From Propionibacteriaceae bacterium (lineage in GTDB: Bacteria > Actinomycetota > Actinomycetes > Propionibacteriales > Propionibacteriaceae): a stretch of DNA of 8,943 bases. The position numbers and the translations under genes are program-made. The stretch spans positions 1 to 8,943 of the forward strand of contig JAUNRO010000116.1 of assembly GCA_030544185.1 (NCBI GenBank), given 5' to 3'. This document shows positions 1-5,445 of this stretch, piece after piece; position 1 is the first letter of the stretch, and every line of letters starts with the position of its first letter. The notes under the pieces are model-generated. The model worked only from the letters and a program-made list of their open reading frames with translations, searched no databases and was not told where the DNA came from.

Positions 1-381
1 GGCGTTGCGGGAGGTGGACATGCGGCTCTCGTCGCGGATCGAGCGCTCGGCGAGCGCCTCGTCCAGCGTGAGGGCGGTCGTCCAGAGCGTCTCGGACTGC
101 CCGTCGATCGTCAGGCGGAGCTCACGGCCATAACGGACCGAGATCCGCTGGCCATCGGTGAGCGCATCGTCGACGCCGGGCGCGACCAGATCGTGCTCGC
201 CGAGGGTGATGCCCTGATCGTCCAGGACATCACCGACGGTGCCGTCCCAGGTGCGGACCTTCATTGGCACGCCGTCCTGGCTCAGTTCGATGTCCTTGGC
301 CAGTGCCTGAGCGGCACCGAAGACACCGCCCGAAGCCACCAGAACGCCACCGGCGATTGCCAGAGGAATGACCTTGCGCAC
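1..381 (-). CDS. Resuscitation-promoting-factor-like secreted protein with DUF348 repeats (5' part only)
   Basis: This is the first 127 codons of a gene that continues past the left edge. The start is GTG at 381-379, preceded by GGGAG seven bases upstream. Residues 1-28 look like a signal peptide: Arg-Lys, then a hydrophobic run, then AQALA. Two DUF348 (ubiquitin-like) repeats follow. The first spans about residues 30-84 and contains TVGDVLDDQGITLGEHDLV. The second starts near residue 87 with LRLTIDG and TLDEAL and is cut by the edge. DUF348 repeats in tandem behind a signal peptide are typical of RpfB-type proteins and YabE relatives, which continue with a G5 domain and a lysozyme-like Rpf domain that cleaves peptidoglycan to promote regrowth of dormant cells. 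Those domains are outside the window, so the enzymatic end is inferred. It lies 121 bp downstream of copA on the same strand, but probably has its own promoter. Confidence 0.8.
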   Translation of the reverse strand, partial: MRKVIPLAIAGGVLVASGGVFGAAQALAKDIELSQDGVPMKVRTWDGTVGDVLDDQGITLGEHDLVAPGVDDALTDGQRISVRYGRELRLTIDGQSETLWTTALTLDEALAERSIRDESRMSTSRNA

Positions 382-440
382 TCGATTTCTCCCAACAGGT
401 TTCGTCTCCCCGGCAGGCCAAGCGAGCGGACATACCGGAT

Positions 441-479
441 GAATCGTCACGAAATGGTAACGCCAGTCTCAGACGATTC
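441..479. repeat. 8-bp perfect inverted repeat between copA and the rpf-like gene
   Basis: GAATCGTC at 441-448 is matched by GACGATTC at 472-479, with 23 bases between. It lies 24 bp past the copA stop and about 60 bp before the rpf-like start. No T-run follows on the minus strand, and the loop is long for an intrinsic terminator. It could be an operator for the rpf-like gene or a weak transcript end for copA. Nothing else was recognised in the 382-502 gap. Confidence 0.4.
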
Positions 480-502
480 GGAAATCCGCGGGTGGATCCG
501 GT

Positions 503-2749
503 TCACTCCGCGGCACGCACCCGGAACCCTCGCAGCCGCAGACTGTTGCTGACCACGAACACCGAACTGAAGGCCATCGCGGCTCCCGCGATCATCGGGT
601 TGAGCAGTCCGAGGGCCGCGATCGGCAGTGCCGCGACGTTGTAGGCGAACGCCCAGAACAGGTTTCCCTTGATCGTGCGCAGCGTCCGGCGGGAGAGGCG
701 GATCGCGTCTGCGGCCAGCCGCACATCACCGCGGACGAGCGTCAGGTCGGCGGCCTCGATCGCCGCATCGGTGCCGGTGCCCATGGCGATGCCGAGGTCG
801 GCGGTGGCCAGGGCCGCGGCATCGTTGACACCGTCGCCGACCATTGCGACCCGCCGGCCCCGGGCCTGCAGGTCGGTGACGGCATCGACCTTGTCCTGGG
901 GCATGACCTCGGCAGTGACGTGGTCGATGCCGACCTCGCGCGCGACCCGCTGGGCTGCGGCCGCGGAGTCGCCGGTGAGCAGGTGCGGCTCCAGGCCGAG
1001 CTCGCGGAACCAGCGGACTGCGCCCGCGGCACCGGGCTTGACGGTGTCGGACAGATCCAGCAGCCCGAGCGGGTGGCCGTCGATCAGCACGAGGATGCTG
1101 GAGCGCCCGTCCGCCCGGGCCTCGCGTTCGGCCTCGGCGAGGCGCGGCGGCAGCTCGGGGAGCAGGTTGGCCCGTCCGACGCGGACCCGGCGCCCGTCGA
1201 CGACCGCGTCGACGCCGATCCCCGGGGTGTTGCGGAAGTCCTCGGGCGCGGAGAGCCGCAGGCCGCGCGACTCGGCGTACGCCACGACGGCCTTGGCGAC
1301 CGGATGCTCCGAACCGGCCTCCGCGGAGGCCGCGAGGCGGATCCACTCATCGTCATCGGACAGCCCGTGCGCGGCGGCGACCTGGAGCTCGCCGGTGGTC
1401 ACGGTGCCGGTCTTGTCGAGGACGATCGTGTCCACGGTGCGGGTGGACTCGAGGGTTTCGGGACCCTTGATGAGGATGCCGGCGCGGGCGCCGCGGCCGG
1501 TGCCGACAAGCAGCGCGGTCGGGGTCGCGAGGCCGAGCGCACAGGGGCAGGCGATGATCAGGACCGCGACCGCGGCCGTGAACGCGAATCCGGCACCGGC
1601 GCCGGCGACCAGCCAGCCGACGAGCGTGACGACGGCCAGCACGATGACGATGGGAACGAAGACCGCTGAGATGCGGTCGGCGAGGCGCTGGGCCTGGGAC
1701 TTCCCGGTCTGGGCGTCGGAGACCAGGCGCGCGATCTGGGCGAGCTGGGTTTCTTCCCCCACGCGCGTGGCCCGGACGACCAGGCGGCCGTCGGTGTTGA
1801 GGCAGCCGCCGATGACCGTGTCGCCGGGGGCGACGTCGACGGGGAGGGATTCGCCGGTGATCATCGAGGTGTCGACCCCCGAGGCGCCGCGGACGATCTC
1901 GCCGTCGGTGGCGATCTTCTCCCCGGGGCGGACGACGAACTCGTCGCCCGTCTGCAGCTGATCAATGGGGATGCGGGTCTCCACGCCGTCGCGGACGACC
2001 GCGACATCCGCAGCGCCCAGCGTGAGCAGCGCGCGGACCGCCTCGCCCGCCGACCGGCGCGAGCGGGCCTCGAAATAGCGCCCGGCAAGGATGAACGTGA
2101 TGATCGCTGCGGCCGCCTCGAAATAGATGTTGCCGAGACCATCGCTGCGCTCGAGAGTGAAGCTGAACTCGTGGGTCATGCCGATCATCCCGGCGTGGCC
2201 GAAGCACATGGCGAAGAGCGACCAGAAGTATGCGGCGAGGGAGCCCATCGAGATCAGCGTGTCCATGGTCGTCGCGCCGTGGCGCAGGTTGACCAGCGCC
2301 GAGCGGTGGAAGCGCAGCCCGCCATAGAGGACGACCGGGGTGGTGAGGACCAGCACGACCCACTGCCAGGCGGGGAACTGGAGCGCCGGCACCATCGAGA
2401 TCGCCACGACCGGGACCGACAGCACGCCCGACATGATGAGATCGCGGCGGAGCCGGATCACCGGATCGGGCCGCTCGGGCGCATTGGGCTGCGGCACCGC
2501 AGCCTGATAACCCGTTTTCTCCACCACCGCGAGCAGATCCTCGACGGGGACCGGCCGCTGGAGGTCGATGCGGGCCTTCTCGGTCGCATAGTTCACCGAA
2601 GCGGTGACCCCGTCGACCTTGTTGAGCTTCTTCTCGATGCGGACCGCGCAGGAGGCGCAGGTCATGCCCTCGATGTCGAGTTCGAGGGTGTCCGGGCGGG
2701 CGTGCGGCGTCCGGCGGGGATCGCGGGCAGTGGTCTGCTGGTCGGTCAT
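503..2749 (-). CDS. copA: Copper(I)-translocating P1B-type ATPase CopA
   Basis: This 748-residue inner-membrane pump exports Cu(I) using ATP. The ATG at 2749 was chosen because AGGAAG sits seven bases upstream; the frame stays open further upstream only through a weak TTG. In order it has: an N-terminal HMA metal-binding domain (GMTCASC, 28-34); membrane helices from about residue 103; the actuator TGES at 298-301; the membrane CPC metal site at 401-403 in CPCALGLATP; the phosphorylation site DKTGT at 445-449; the SEHP histidine-proline pair at 480-483; and the hinge GDGVND at 638-643. The last two helices carry N696-x6-Y703-N704-x4-P709 and M725-x2-S728-S729, the signature of Cu(I)-specific (P1B-1) pumps. 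Length is normal for a one-HMA CopA. An external loop around 181-193 is rich in Met, His and Cys (M181, C182, H185, M188, M191, H193) and may help release copper. It follows csoR and copZ on the same strand, 186 bp after copZ. Confidence 0.97.
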   Translation of the reverse strand: MTDQQTTARDPRRTPHARPDTLELDIEGMTCASCAVRIEKKLNKVDGVTASVNYATEKARIDLQRPVPVEDLLAVVEKTGYQAAVPQPNAPERPDPVIRLRRDLIMSGVLSVPVVAISMVPALQFPAWQWVVLVLTTPVVLYGGLRFHRSALVNLRHGATTMDTLISMGSLAAYFWSLFAMCFGHAGMIGMTHEFSFTLERSDGLGNIYFEAAAAIITFILAGRYFEARSRRSAGEAVRALLTLGAADVAVVRDGVETRIPIDQLQTGDEFVVRPGEKIATDGEIVRGASGVDTSMITGESLPVDVAPGDTVIGGCLNTDGRLVVRATRVGEETQLAQIARLVSDAQTGKSQAQRLADRISAVFVPIVIVLAVVTLVGWLVAGAGAGFAFTAAVAVLIIACPCALGLATPTALLVGTGRGARAGILIKGPETLESTRTVDTIVLDKTGTVTTGELQVAAAHGLSDDDEWIRLAASAEAGSEHPVAKAVVAYAESRGLRLSAPEDFRNTPGIGVDAVVDGRRVRVGRANLLPELPPRLAEAEREARADGRSSILVLIDGHPLGLLDLSDTVKPGAAGAVRWFRELGLEPHLLTGDSAAAAQRVAREVGIDHVTAEVMPQDKVDAVTDLQARGRRVAMVGDGVNDAAALATADLGIAMGTGTDAAIEAADLTLVRGDVRLAADAIRLSRRTLRTIKGNLFWAFAYNVAALPIAALGLLNPMIAGAAMAFSSVFVVSNSLRLRGFRVRAAE

Positions 2750-2774
2750 TGGGCAACTTCCTGGACTGGTGACC

Positions 2775-2789
2775 GATCCTCCGAGGATC
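2775..2789. repeat. 7-1-7 inverted repeat in the copA leader
   Basis: GATCCTC-C-GAGGATC forms a perfect inverted repeat 26-40 bp before the copA start codon, just upstream of its ribosome binding site. With a one-base centre it is better suited to protein binding, or to a cruciform, than to a simple RNA hairpin. It does not match the CsoR operator. Function unknown. Confidence 0.4.
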
Positions 2790-2857
2790 CTTGGGCGGGC
2801 AGCTCGAAGAGACCGGTGGAACAAGTGCGGTGGCCGGTCGGCTGAGGCTGGGCGTCG

Positions 2858-2939
2858 TGCCGATCGGCAGATCAGAGATGGAGTACGCCCCCGGTTTGCG
2901 GTTGCGGGGCTTCGGGTGTCGGCCGGATCGGCGGATCAG
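2858..2939. repeat. Palindrome and 14-bp direct repeat in the copZ-copA gap
   Basis: TGCCGATCGGCA at 2858-2869 is a perfect 12-bp palindrome. The 14-mer GATCGGCAGATCAG at 2862-2875 recurs with one mismatch as GATCGGCGGATCAG at 2926-2939, 64 bp away. The second copy overlaps the copZ stop codon (2936-2938). No open frame with good coding character fills the 186-bp gap, so it is probably an untranslated spacer of the operon, possibly with RNA structure that sets the CopZ:CopA ratio. Confidence 0.4.
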
Positions 2940-3145
2940 GCCTCGACGACCGTGTAGTCGCCGGCTTCGGCGACGGCCTCGGTGATCGCGGACAGCGGCA
3001 GCCGCTCGTCGGACTCGATGAGCATCGCACCGTCGAGCTGGACGTTGACAGCCTTGACGCCGTCCAGGGCGCCGACTTCCTCGGTGACGGCGCTCACGCA
3101 GTGGCCGCAGGTCATCCCGGAGACGGTGTAGTTGGTGGTGGTCAT
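2936..3145 (-). CDS. copZ: Copper chaperone CopZ (single HMA domain)
   Basis: This 69-residue cytoplasmic protein is essentially one heavy-metal-associated domain. The Cu(I)-binding motif GMTCGHC is at residues 10-16, near the N-terminus as usual for CopZ. The beta-alpha-beta fold pattern continues to the end (VKAVNV, AMLIES, ITEAVAEAG, YTVVEA). The ATG at 3145 has a strong AGGAGG five bases upstream. It should bind Cu(I) and pass it to the HMA domain and membrane site of CopA and, in known systems, to CsoR. It lies 52 bp downstream of csoR and 186 bp upstream of copA on the same strand, so the three genes form an operon. A histidine rather than alanine between the cysteines (CGHC) is common in chaperones of this type. 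Confidence 0.95.
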   Translation of the reverse strand: MTTTNYTVSGMTCGHCVSAVTEEVGALDGVKAVNVQLDGAMLIESDERLPLSAITEAVAEAGDYTVVEA

Positions 3146-3163
3146 GGGGTCCTCCTGGAAGGG

Positions 3164-3183
3164 ATTTCGGTCTCGGACGAAAT
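3164..3183 (-). other. Stem-loop between csoR and copZ
   Basis: ATTTCG at 3164-3169 pairs with CGAAAT at 3178-3183. The stem can extend by two pairs (TC 3171-3172 with GA 3176-3177) if G3170 bulges out, leaving a TCG loop. It sits between the csoR stop and the copZ ribosome binding site in the transcript. There is no U-run after it, so it is more likely an RNA-stability or processing hairpin than a terminator. Its effect is not known. Confidence 0.35.
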
Positions 3184-3197
3184 TTAGAGGGACAAGG

Positions 3198-3497
3198 TCA
3201 CGATCGGACCAGGCGGGCGATGGCGTCGCTGGCCTCGGTGATCTTCAGATCGGCATCCGCGCCGCCGGACTCGATGGCGTGGGCGACACAGTGATGGAGG
3301 TGCTCGTCGAGCAGGTTCAGCGCGACCGACTCAAGGGCCTTGGTCGCGGCGGAGATCTGGGTGAGGACGTCGATGCAGTATTTGTCCTCCTCGACCATCC
3401 GCTGCAAACCGCGGATTTGCCCTTCGATGCGGCGCAGGCGCTTGAGATGGGCCTCTTTGGTGTCGTGATAGCCGGGGTCGTGCGCAACGCTTGCCAT
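3198..3497 (-). CDS. csoR: Copper-sensing transcriptional repressor CsoR
   Basis: This 99-residue all-helical regulator belongs to the CsoR/RcnR (DUF156) family. The Cu(I) ligands C41, H66 and C70 keep exactly the spacing of Mycobacterium tuberculosis CsoR (Cys36, His61, Cys65), and the tyrosine before the first cysteine (Y40) is also present. Together they assign it to copper rather than nickel, formaldehyde or persulfide sensing. The family signature HLKRLRRIEGQIRGLQRMVE is at 17-36, the helix carrying DNA-binding Arg/Lys residues. Apo-CsoR binds DNA, and Cu(I) binding releases it. The ATG at 3497 is the furthest-upstream start possible, because an in-frame TAG lies within 20 bases before it. 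No good ribosome binding site precedes it; see the promoter entry. It is first in the csoR-copZ-copA operon and probably autoregulates it. Confidence 0.96.
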   Translation of the reverse strand: MASVAHDPGYHDTKEAHLKRLRRIEGQIRGLQRMVEEDKYCIDVLTQISAATKALESVALNLLDEHLHHCVAHAIESGGADADLKITEASDAIARLVRS

Positions 3498-3503
3498 GTC
3501 GCC

Positions 3504-3533
3504 ATGGTACCCCTAGGGGGTAGGTGTATTCAA
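3504..3533 (-). promoter_or_regulatory. Candidate csoR-copZ-copA promoter
   Basis: Read on the minus strand, TTGAAT (3533-3528) could be the -35 box and TACCAT (3509-3504) the -10 box, with an 18-bp spacer. Six bases separate the -10 box from the A of the csoR ATG, so transcription would start on or beside the start codon. This fits the lack of a ribosome binding site. The CsoR-type palindrome fills most of the spacer and overlaps the -10 box by two bases, the expected place for a repressor to block polymerase. Confidence 0.5.
3508..3522. promoter_or_regulatory. CsoR operator
   Basis: TACCCC-TAG-GGGGTA is a perfect 6-3-6 inverted repeat located 10 bp before the csoR start codon. It matches the TACCCC/GGGGTA core of operators known for CsoR proteins in mycobacteria, Streptomyces and Bacillus. 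No second copy was seen before copZ or copA, so copper control of the whole cluster should run through this site. Confidence 0.85.
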
Positions 3534-3577
3534 ACGCCGATCACTGCCGTTTGCGCTTTACCACACAACGGAAACAG

Positions 3578-3586
3578 TTGTCCACA
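3578..3586 (+). promoter_or_regulatory. DnaA box, perfect TTGTCCACA
   Basis: This is an exact match to the box favoured by DnaA of high-GC Gram-positive bacteria. It is the first strong box on the csoR side, with TTATGCACA following 20 bp later (start to start). Confidence 0.7.
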
Positions 3587-3597
3587 CGGAAGGCGAG

Positions 3598-3606
3598 TTA
3601 TGCACA
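3598..3606 (+). promoter_or_regulatory. DnaA box, TTATGCACA
   Basis: It fits the relaxed consensus TTATNCACA and is followed by GG like most boxes of this cluster. It has the same orientation as the perfect box at 3578. Confidence 0.6.
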
Positions 3607-3693
3607 GGTGAGGCCCTTTAGCCCTCGCGAAACTGCCTTGTCAAACGCTAAGAACAGGCTGAGCAACGCCTGGAAATCTCCGCGAAGATTCTT

Positions 3694-3710
3694 TCATCCA
3701 CAGCCTGTGG
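3694..3710. promoter_or_regulatory. DnaA-box-like site with CCACAG-C-CTGTGG inverted repeat
   Basis: TCATCCACA (3694-3702) is one mismatch from TTATCCACA. It forms the left half of CCACAG-C-CTGTGG (3698-3710). The opposing half, TCAGCCACA on the minus strand (3714-3706), is a weak box. It is a degenerate version of the head-to-head pair at 3813-3835. Confidence 0.5.
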
Positions 3711-3812
3711 CTGACGTATTCCCTAGTCAGATGGCTATTACTGGTTCGTTAAGGAAGCCGTCCACAGGTCCATGCCCAATCCGTGCACAACCCGACTGGC
3801 ACATTCCCCAGC

Positions 3813-3835
3813 TCATCCACAGGGCCTGTGGATAA
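3813..3835. promoter_or_regulatory. Head-to-head pair of DnaA boxes
   Basis: TCATCCACA on the plus strand (3813-3821) faces a perfect TTATCCACA on the minus strand (3835-3827). Together they make a 9-1-9 inverted repeat, ATCCACAGG-G-CCTGTGGAT, at 3815-3833. The pair ends five bases before the candidate -35 box of dnaB, so bound DnaA could influence that promoter. Confidence 0.65.
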
Positions 3836-3840
3836 CTTGG

Positions 3841-3869
3841 TTGGCAGGTGGCCCAAGAGGGCCTAGCGT
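3841..3869 (+). promoter_or_regulatory. Candidate dnaB promoter
   Basis: TTGGCA (3841-3846, five of six to TTGACA) and TAGCGT (3864-3869) are separated by 17 bp. TAGNNT-type -10 boxes are common in high-GC Gram-positives. The predicted start near 3876 leaves a leader of about 90 bases before dnaB. No better pair was seen nearer the gene. Confidence 0.45.
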
Positions 3870-3966
3870 GGCTCCGTCCAGCCGCGCACGGGCTGTCGGC
3901 CGACGTTGTCGGACCCGCCCTCTAGCGTCGGAGTCAGGCCAGCGAGGGATAGGAGGGGGGGCCCGC

Positions 3967-5343
3967 GTGACCACCGACTTCAAGGACTTCACCGACGAAC
4001 TCAGCGACACCGCCGAACCGCGCGGCGGGATGGACCGGATGCCGCCGCAGGACAATGACGCGGAGCAGGCTGTCCTGGGGTCGATGCTGACCAGCAAGGA
4101 TGCGATCGCCGATGTCCTGGAGACGGTCAAGTCGGCGGACTTCTATCACCCGGCACACGAATACATCTTCTCGGCGATCCTCGATCTCTATGGCCGCGGC
4201 GAACCCGCCGATCCGATCACGGTGGCGAACGAGCTCACCCGCACGGGCATGCTGCAGCGGGCGCGGGGCCCGCTCTATCTCCACGATCTGTTCGCGAAGG
4301 TGTCCGTCGCCGCCAACGCCGGCTATTACGCCCGGATCGTGCGCGAGAAGGCGATCCTGCGCCGGCTGGTGGAGGCATCGCTGAAGATCGCGCAGTTGGG
4401 ATACGCCGGGGAGGGCGATGTCGCCGACATCGTCGACCGGGCCCAGGCCGCGGTCTATTCGGTGACCGACGGCAACACCGCCGAGGACTATCAGCCCCTG
4501 TCCGAGCTGCTCGAGGCCACCCTCGACGAGATGGAGGCGCTCAGCTCGCGGTCGGGCGAAATGGCTGGCGTGCCCACCGGATTCATCGAACTCGACGAGC
4601 TCACTAACGGCCTGCACGGTGGGCAAATGGTGATCCTGGCCGCCAGGCCCGCCGTTGGGAAATCGACCCTAGGGCTTGATTTCGCGCGCGCCTGCTCGAT
4701 CCGGAATGGCATGACCTCGGCGATCTTCTCGCTCGAAATGAGCAAGGTCGAGATCACCATGCGTCTGCTCTCGGCCGAGGCCCAGATCCCGCTCAACCAC
4801 ATCCGCAAGGGCACGATGAGCGAGGAGGACTGGCAGCGGGTGGCGAACAAGATGGCCACGATCTCCTCTGCGCCGCTCTATATCGACGACTCCCCCAACC
4901 TGACGATGATGGAGATCCGGGCGAAGGCCCGGCGGCTGAAGCAGAAGCACGACCTCAAGCTCATCGTCATCGACTATCTGCAGCTGATGACTTCCGGCAA
5001 GAAGGTCGAATCCCGCCAGCTCGAGGTGTCAGAATTCTCGCGCCAGATCAAATTGCTGGCGAAAGAATTGGATGTTCCCGTCGTCGCAATGTCGCAGCTC
5101 AACCGTGGACCCGAACAGCGAACCGACAAGAAACCGATGGTCAGCGATCTTCGCGAATCCGGTTCGCTCGAACAGGACGCGGACATCGTCATCCTGCTGC
5201 ATCGCGAGGACATCTATGACAAGGAGTCCCCGCGCCTGGGCGAGGCCGACTTCATTGTGGCCAAGAACCGAAACGGCCCCACCCGGACCGTCGTCACCGC
5301 GTTCCAGGGGCATTACTCCCGTTTTGTGGACATGCAGCACTGA
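3967..5343 (+). CDS. dnaB: Replicative DNA helicase DnaB
   Basis: This 458-residue hexameric 5'-3' helicase unwinds DNA at the replication fork and recruits primase. The start is GTG at 3967, with AGGAGG (3951-3956) ten bases upstream. The frame is open back to 3772, but the protein there is arginine-rich, unlike any DnaB, and would run through the promoter. The N-terminal domain spans about residues 27-130 and begins PPQDNDAEQAVLGSML. A linker follows, then the RecA-like ATPase: Walker A ARPAVGKST at 226-234 (K232), the FSLEMS glutamate at 257, Walker B LIVIDYLQLM at 332-341 (D336), AMSQLNR at 374-380 and SDLRESGSLEQDADI at 393-407. Length is that of an intein-free DnaB; inteins occur in some relatives but none is here. 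The gene faces away from csoR across the DnaA-box cluster. The usual actinobacterial rpsF-ssb-rpsR-rplI block is not immediately upstream. Confidence 0.98.
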   Translation: MTTDFKDFTDELSDTAEPRGGMDRMPPQDNDAEQAVLGSMLTSKDAIADVLETVKSADFYHPAHEYIFSAILDLYGRGEPADPITVANELTRTGMLQRARGPLYLHDLFAKVSVAANAGYYARIVREKAILRRLVEASLKIAQLGYAGEGDVADIVDRAQAAVYSVTDGNTAEDYQPLSELLEATLDEMEALSSRSGEMAGVPTGFIELDELTNGLHGGQMVILAARPAVGKSTLGLDFARACSIRNGMTSAIFSLEMSKVEITMRLLSAEAQIPLNHIRKGTMSEEDWQRVANKMATISSAPLYIDDSPNLTMMEIRAKARRLKQKHDLKLIVIDYLQLMTSGKKVESRQLEVSEFSRQIKLLAKELDVPVVAMSQLNRGPEQRTDKKPMVSDLRESGSLEQDADIVILLHREDIYDKESPRLGEADFIVAKNRNGPTRTVVTAFQGHYSRFVDMQH

Positions 5344-5427
5344 CCCGGCGGCGCTAGCTTTCCGGTCCTCTCCCTCGGCTGTGACGCGCCTTGTCACCCA
5401 TCCTCGCCCCATGCATCGGGGTCACCG

Positions 5428-5445
5428 CCACCACAGATCTGGTGG
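5428..5445. terminator. Possible hairpin between convergent dnaB and SDR genes
   Basis: CCACCA (5428-5433) and TGGTGG (5440-5445) can form a 6-bp stem around CAGATC, right at the end of the SDR gene. A second weak hairpin, GTGAC-7-GTCAC, lies at 5381-5397. No T-run follows either on either strand, so intrinsic termination is doubtful. The 102-bp gap shows nothing else. Confidence 0.25.

Larger units (their letters stand above)
3557..3835. other. DnaA-box cluster: candidate replication origin or DnaA-binding control region
   Basis: The gene-free stretch 3498-3966 is much less GC-rich than its flanks (about 162 of 300 bases G+C over 3541-3840). It holds many 9-mers resembling the DnaA box TTRTCCACA. 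Plus strand: TTGTCCACA at 3578 (perfect), TTATGCACA at 3598 (fits TTATNCACA), TCATCCACA at 3694 and 3813 (one mismatch), CCGTCCACA at 3758 (two), CCGTGCACA at 3781 (two plus the N position) and a weak TTTACCACA at 3557. Minus strand: TTATCCACA at 3827-3835 (perfect) and a weak TCAGCCACA at 3706-3714. Most are followed by G or GG, giving an extended CCACAGG. The AT-richest part, about 3713-3757, lies between box groups and could be an unwinding element. No convincing coding frame exists here. Such density is typical of oriC; a DnaA-titration site or DnaA control of dnaB are alternatives. Confidence 0.7.

Noticed and set aside
382..502. c-di-AMP (ydaO-type) riboswitch in front of the rpf-like gene
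   Set aside because: Such riboswitches precede rpf genes in some actinomycetes, so it was looked for. The gap is only 121 bp and I could not see the conserved core elements.
669..1961. Long open frame (about 430 codons) on the plus strand opposite copA
   Set aside because: Its product is low-complexity, dominated by Arg, Ser, Ala and Thr, with no recognisable domain. It is fully antisense to a clear CopA, the usual artefact of GC-rich DNA.
3524..3835. Possible small gene of 103 codons in the csoR-dnaB gap
   Set aside because: Codon use is unlike the GC-rich neighbours, the product resembles nothing, and it covers the DnaA boxes, which explain the sequence better.
3772..3966. N-terminal extension of DnaB by 65 residues
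   Set aside because: The extension is Arg/Pro-rich and unlike any DnaB, overlaps the DnaA boxes and promoter, and the GTG at 3967 has a strong AGGAGG site.
3934..4626. Open frame of about 230 codons on the minus strand opposite dnaB
   Set aside because: It is antisense to conserved DnaB sequence, with no family features and no ribosome binding site noticed.
5381..5421. Strong intrinsic terminator between dnaB and the SDR gene
   Set aside because: The small stems here (GTGAC/GTCAC, CCCC/GGGG) are 4-5 bp and lack a T-run on either strand.
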